DNA of 64,000 nt from Leptospiraceae bacterium. Its GTDB lineage: Bacteria > Spirochaetota > Leptospiria > Leptospirales > Leptospiraceae. This document shows, one piece after another, positions 62,377 through 64,000 of the stretch. The number at the start of each line of letters is the position of its first letter. Within the stretch, counting starts at the first letter, position 1. Both the position numbers and the translations under genes were made by a program. Location: the NCBI GenBank assembly GCA_024233875.1, contig JACKPB010000003.1, positions 310,001-374,000 on the forward strand, read 5' to 3'. The notes beneath the pieces were generated by a model. That model did no database searches, was not told the DNA's origin, and saw nothing but the letters and a program-made list of their open reading frames with translations.

Positions 62377-63558
62377 ATGAACGAAAAGATCAAACTACTC
62401 AAATCCACTCCTGATATAGTCATCGATTCCAATCATGAAAATGAATCCGAAGAAGGAAAACGTTTCAAACAACTCCTCGACAATATCAATCAGTACAAAG
62501 ATTACGAATACACCAGAAGTGCCATCCACAATGTTACCAAATTCATAGACCAATTTTACTTTCGATCCAAGTTTGTGGGCTTAGAAAAAGCTCTACCCGA
62601 AAGAGTGCATCCCGATCGTCCCCTGATTTTTGCGAGCAATCATTCCGGAATGACCTTTCCCTGGGATGGAATCATCATGGCAGGGAAGTACTTTCTCAAA
62701 ACAGGAGAGGACTTCAAACAGTCCCTACGTCCTATCGTCGCCCCCATGCTCTCCCAATCCGCTTACATGGAACCCTTTCTCATAGAAAAATTCTGGAAGA
62801 GATTGGGTGGTGTGGACGCCACTCTAGAAAACTTTGAAGCTCTGATGCACAACTCCGACTCCAATGTGATGATCTATCCGGAAGGTGTTCCCGGGATTGC
62901 CAAAGGATTCGATAAGAGATACATCATGCAAAATGTTTCTTCTTCCTTCATTCGAATGGCTCTCAAATTCAAAACGGATATCATTCCAATTGCTACAGTG
63001 AACGGAGAGTATCTCAATCCCTACAGCTACAAAAACGATGACTTAAACAAACTGGTCAATAAGATAGGAATGCCATTTTTGCCCCTCGGTCCCCTTTCGA
63101 GTCTCGCGGTTCTCTACCCCTGGGCCTTTTACTTTGCCCTACCCGCCAAACTAACTTACGTCTTCGGTGAGCCGATAAAAGTCTATGAGATGATAGACGT
63201 TCCCTTCCACAAAGTGAAGAAGAAAGATATCAATAAGATTCGGGAAATCGTTAGGGATAGAATGCAGAGACTTCTGAGCCAGGCTCTCGAAGAATACGGT
63301 TCCGACCCCTATCAATGGGAAGAACTGGGAGAGCTCTGGTTTGAAAACAAGGATAAACTCTTTTATATCCTACCTTCGGGTTGGCCTATTCTCTTCTCCG
63401 AACACGAAAGACTCTTCAAAGAAGGCGGTAGGGTCAAAGAGTTTGATTACTCCAATGCCGGATTTCTTTCCAGCCTCGGAAGCAATCTCTCTCAATCACC
63501 CTTTCTTCTACCGGTGGCGGGTTGGCCGATCCTATTCAAGACCAAGGGTTTGATTTGA
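62377..63558 (+). CDS. PlsC-like lysophospholipid acyltransferase
   Basis: A 393-aa acyltransferase of the 1-acylglycerol-phosphate acyltransferase superfamily. The catalytic His is in FASNHSGMTFPWDGIIMAG, a variant spacing NHSG-x3-P-x-D of the usual H-x4-D. The substrate-binding motif is VMIYPEGVPGIAKGFDKRY and a further block is FKTDIIPIATVNGEYLNPY. The C-terminal 150 residues are specific to the family and include a probable membrane-associated hydrophobic stretch (PLSSLAVLYPWAFYFALP). It would acylate a glycerolipid at the cytoplasmic membrane. GGAG precedes the ATG; it is co-transcribed with the PilZ gene. Confidence 0.8.
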   Translation: MNEKIKLLKSTPDIVIDSNHENESEEGKRFKQLLDNINQYKDYEYTRSAIHNVTKFIDQFYFRSKFVGLEKALPERVHPDRPLIFASNHSGMTFPWDGIIMAGKYFLKTGEDFKQSLRPIVAPMLSQSAYMEPFLIEKFWKRLGGVDATLENFEALMHNSDSNVMIYPEGVPGIAKGFDKRYIMQNVSSSFIRMALKFKTDIIPIATVNGEYLNPYSYKNDDLNKLVNKIGMPFLPLGPLSSLAVLYPWAFYFALPAKLTYVFGEPIKVYEMIDVPFHKVKKKDINKIREIVRDRMQRLLSQALEEYGSDPYQWEELGELWFENKDKLFYILPSGWPILFSEHERLFKEGGRVKEFDYSNAGFLSSLGSNLSQSPFLLPVAGWPILFKTKGLI

Positions 63559-64000
63559 TCACTCCCATTCTATGGTTCCGGGCGGTTTGTTCGTGATGTC
63601 ATAGAAGACATAGGAAATCTTTTTGATCTGAAGGAGTTTTTCGACAATCTCCTTCAGAATCTTTCTCTTCATAAAGTAAAAGTTTGCTGTCATAGCTTCA
63701 GTAGATTCCACGGGCCTCAGAACAATACTGAAATGATTCTTTTTATTTCCGACAGGTATGAGTGCCACAGGCATCTGCCAGATCTCGGTCACTATCTTTC
63801 TCTTTCTCAGAATCTTTGTCACACAGTCATCCGCTTCCCTCAGGAGATCGGAGTGTTCCCTGGTCATATATATCTGTGAAAAATGAAATTTCTTTGGTAA
63901 TTTATCCTGATAAGGAGCAAAAACTACGCGGTTGATGTCCCGAACTCGATTCGTGATACGGGATGATATGACATCATACTTTTCCCAATTCTTCGTAAAA
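63559..64000 (-). CDS. guaA: GMP synthase C-terminal part (cut by the window edge)
   Basis: The frame is open to the window end, giving the last 146 residues of GuaA, the glutamine-hydrolysing GMP synthase that converts XMP to GMP. Visible landmarks are RVRDINRVVFAPYQDKL, MTREHSDLLREADDCV, WQMPVALIPVGNKKNHFSIV, LRPVESTEAMTANFYF and the conserved end YDITNKPPGTIEWE of the dimerisation domain. The glutaminase and ATP-pyrophosphatase domains lie outside the window. It converges on the acyltransferase gene, with adjacent stops. Confidence 0.95.
   Translation of the reverse strand, partial: FTKNWEKYDVISSRITNRVRDINRVVFAPYQDKLPKKFHFSQIYMTREHSDLLREADDCVTKILRKRKIVTEIWQMPVALIPVGNKKNHFSIVLRPVESTEAMTANFYFMKRKILKEIVEKLLQIKKISYVFYDITNKPPGTIEWE

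Noticed and set aside
1..64000. tRNA or rRNA genes
   Set aside because: No cloverleaf-like or rRNA-like segments could be recognised by eye; a covariance-model search would be needed for a firm negative.

Overview
The window looks like a chromosomal segment of a spirochaete of the Leptospira group (family Leptospiraceae). The best markers are a Leptospira-type periplasmic flagellin (flaB, 60727-61575, minus), two receptor-like class III nucleotide cyclases, frequent TTG starts and an AT-rich genome. No identification beyond the family is claimed. The window ends inside guaA (GMP synthase), whose C-terminal part is present on the minus strand.

Layout. (1) 1-5 kb: a repeat-rich patch with two near-identical copies of a small coiled-coil/membrane protein gene. 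Both are preceded by a 7-1-7 palindrome lying over the promoter. Between them sit a PIN toxin and Phd-type antitoxin pair, and several copies of a dispersed intergenic repeat. (2) 5-9 kb: pglZ and a brxA-like gene, which look like the 3' end of a type 3 BREX locus, plus an HsdR_N-like nuclease. (3) 9.2-14.8 kb: a gene graveyard with a UvrD-type helicase pseudogene, a RhuM pseudogene, nuclease-like debris and an incomplete IS66 element. (4) 14.85-38.25 kb: the centrepiece, ten minus-strand genes with gaps of at most 39 bp or 4-bp overlaps. In transcription order they are: PLD-fold nuclease, RecQ-like helicase, UvrD helicase with a Cas4/AddB-like nuclease domain, type III methylase (Mod), DUF262 protein, DUF3696 AAA ATPase, unknown 298-aa protein, type III Res with a C-terminal LexA-like S24 autoprotease domain, a 2188-aa sacsin-like protein with two GHKL ATPase modules, and an SNF2 helicase. 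A divergent NERD-helicase gene flanks it at 38.7-40.4 kb. (5) 40.4-41 kb: a paired-hairpin repeat and a 23-bp minisatellite mark the border. (6) 41-64 kb: ordinary chromosomal genes for cyclic-nucleotide signalling, acyl-CoA dehydrogenases, an ornithine/DAP-type decarboxylase, an FGE/beta-propeller protein, a Cu/Zn-type efflux permease, a TetR regulator, a lipoprotein, a GT39 glycosyltransferase, flagellin, PilZ and an acyltransferase.

How it fits together. Regions 2-4 form a defence island. The ten-gene operon combines a type III restriction-modification pair with DNA-processing enzymes upstream and a GHKL/SNF2 pair downstream; a three-gene ATPase module sits between mod and res. The most striking molecular detail is the Res subunit. 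Its C-terminal domain has the LexA/UmuD Ser and Lys, and a Cys-Gly dipeptide 34 residues before the Ser, the spacing expected of a self-cleavage site. This suggests a restriction enzyme that could be switched by RecA/SOS-type autoproteolysis. That link is inference and untested. Base composition changes along the operon: the sacsin/SNF2 part and the middle of mod are visibly AT-richer. This suggests assembly from pieces of different origin.
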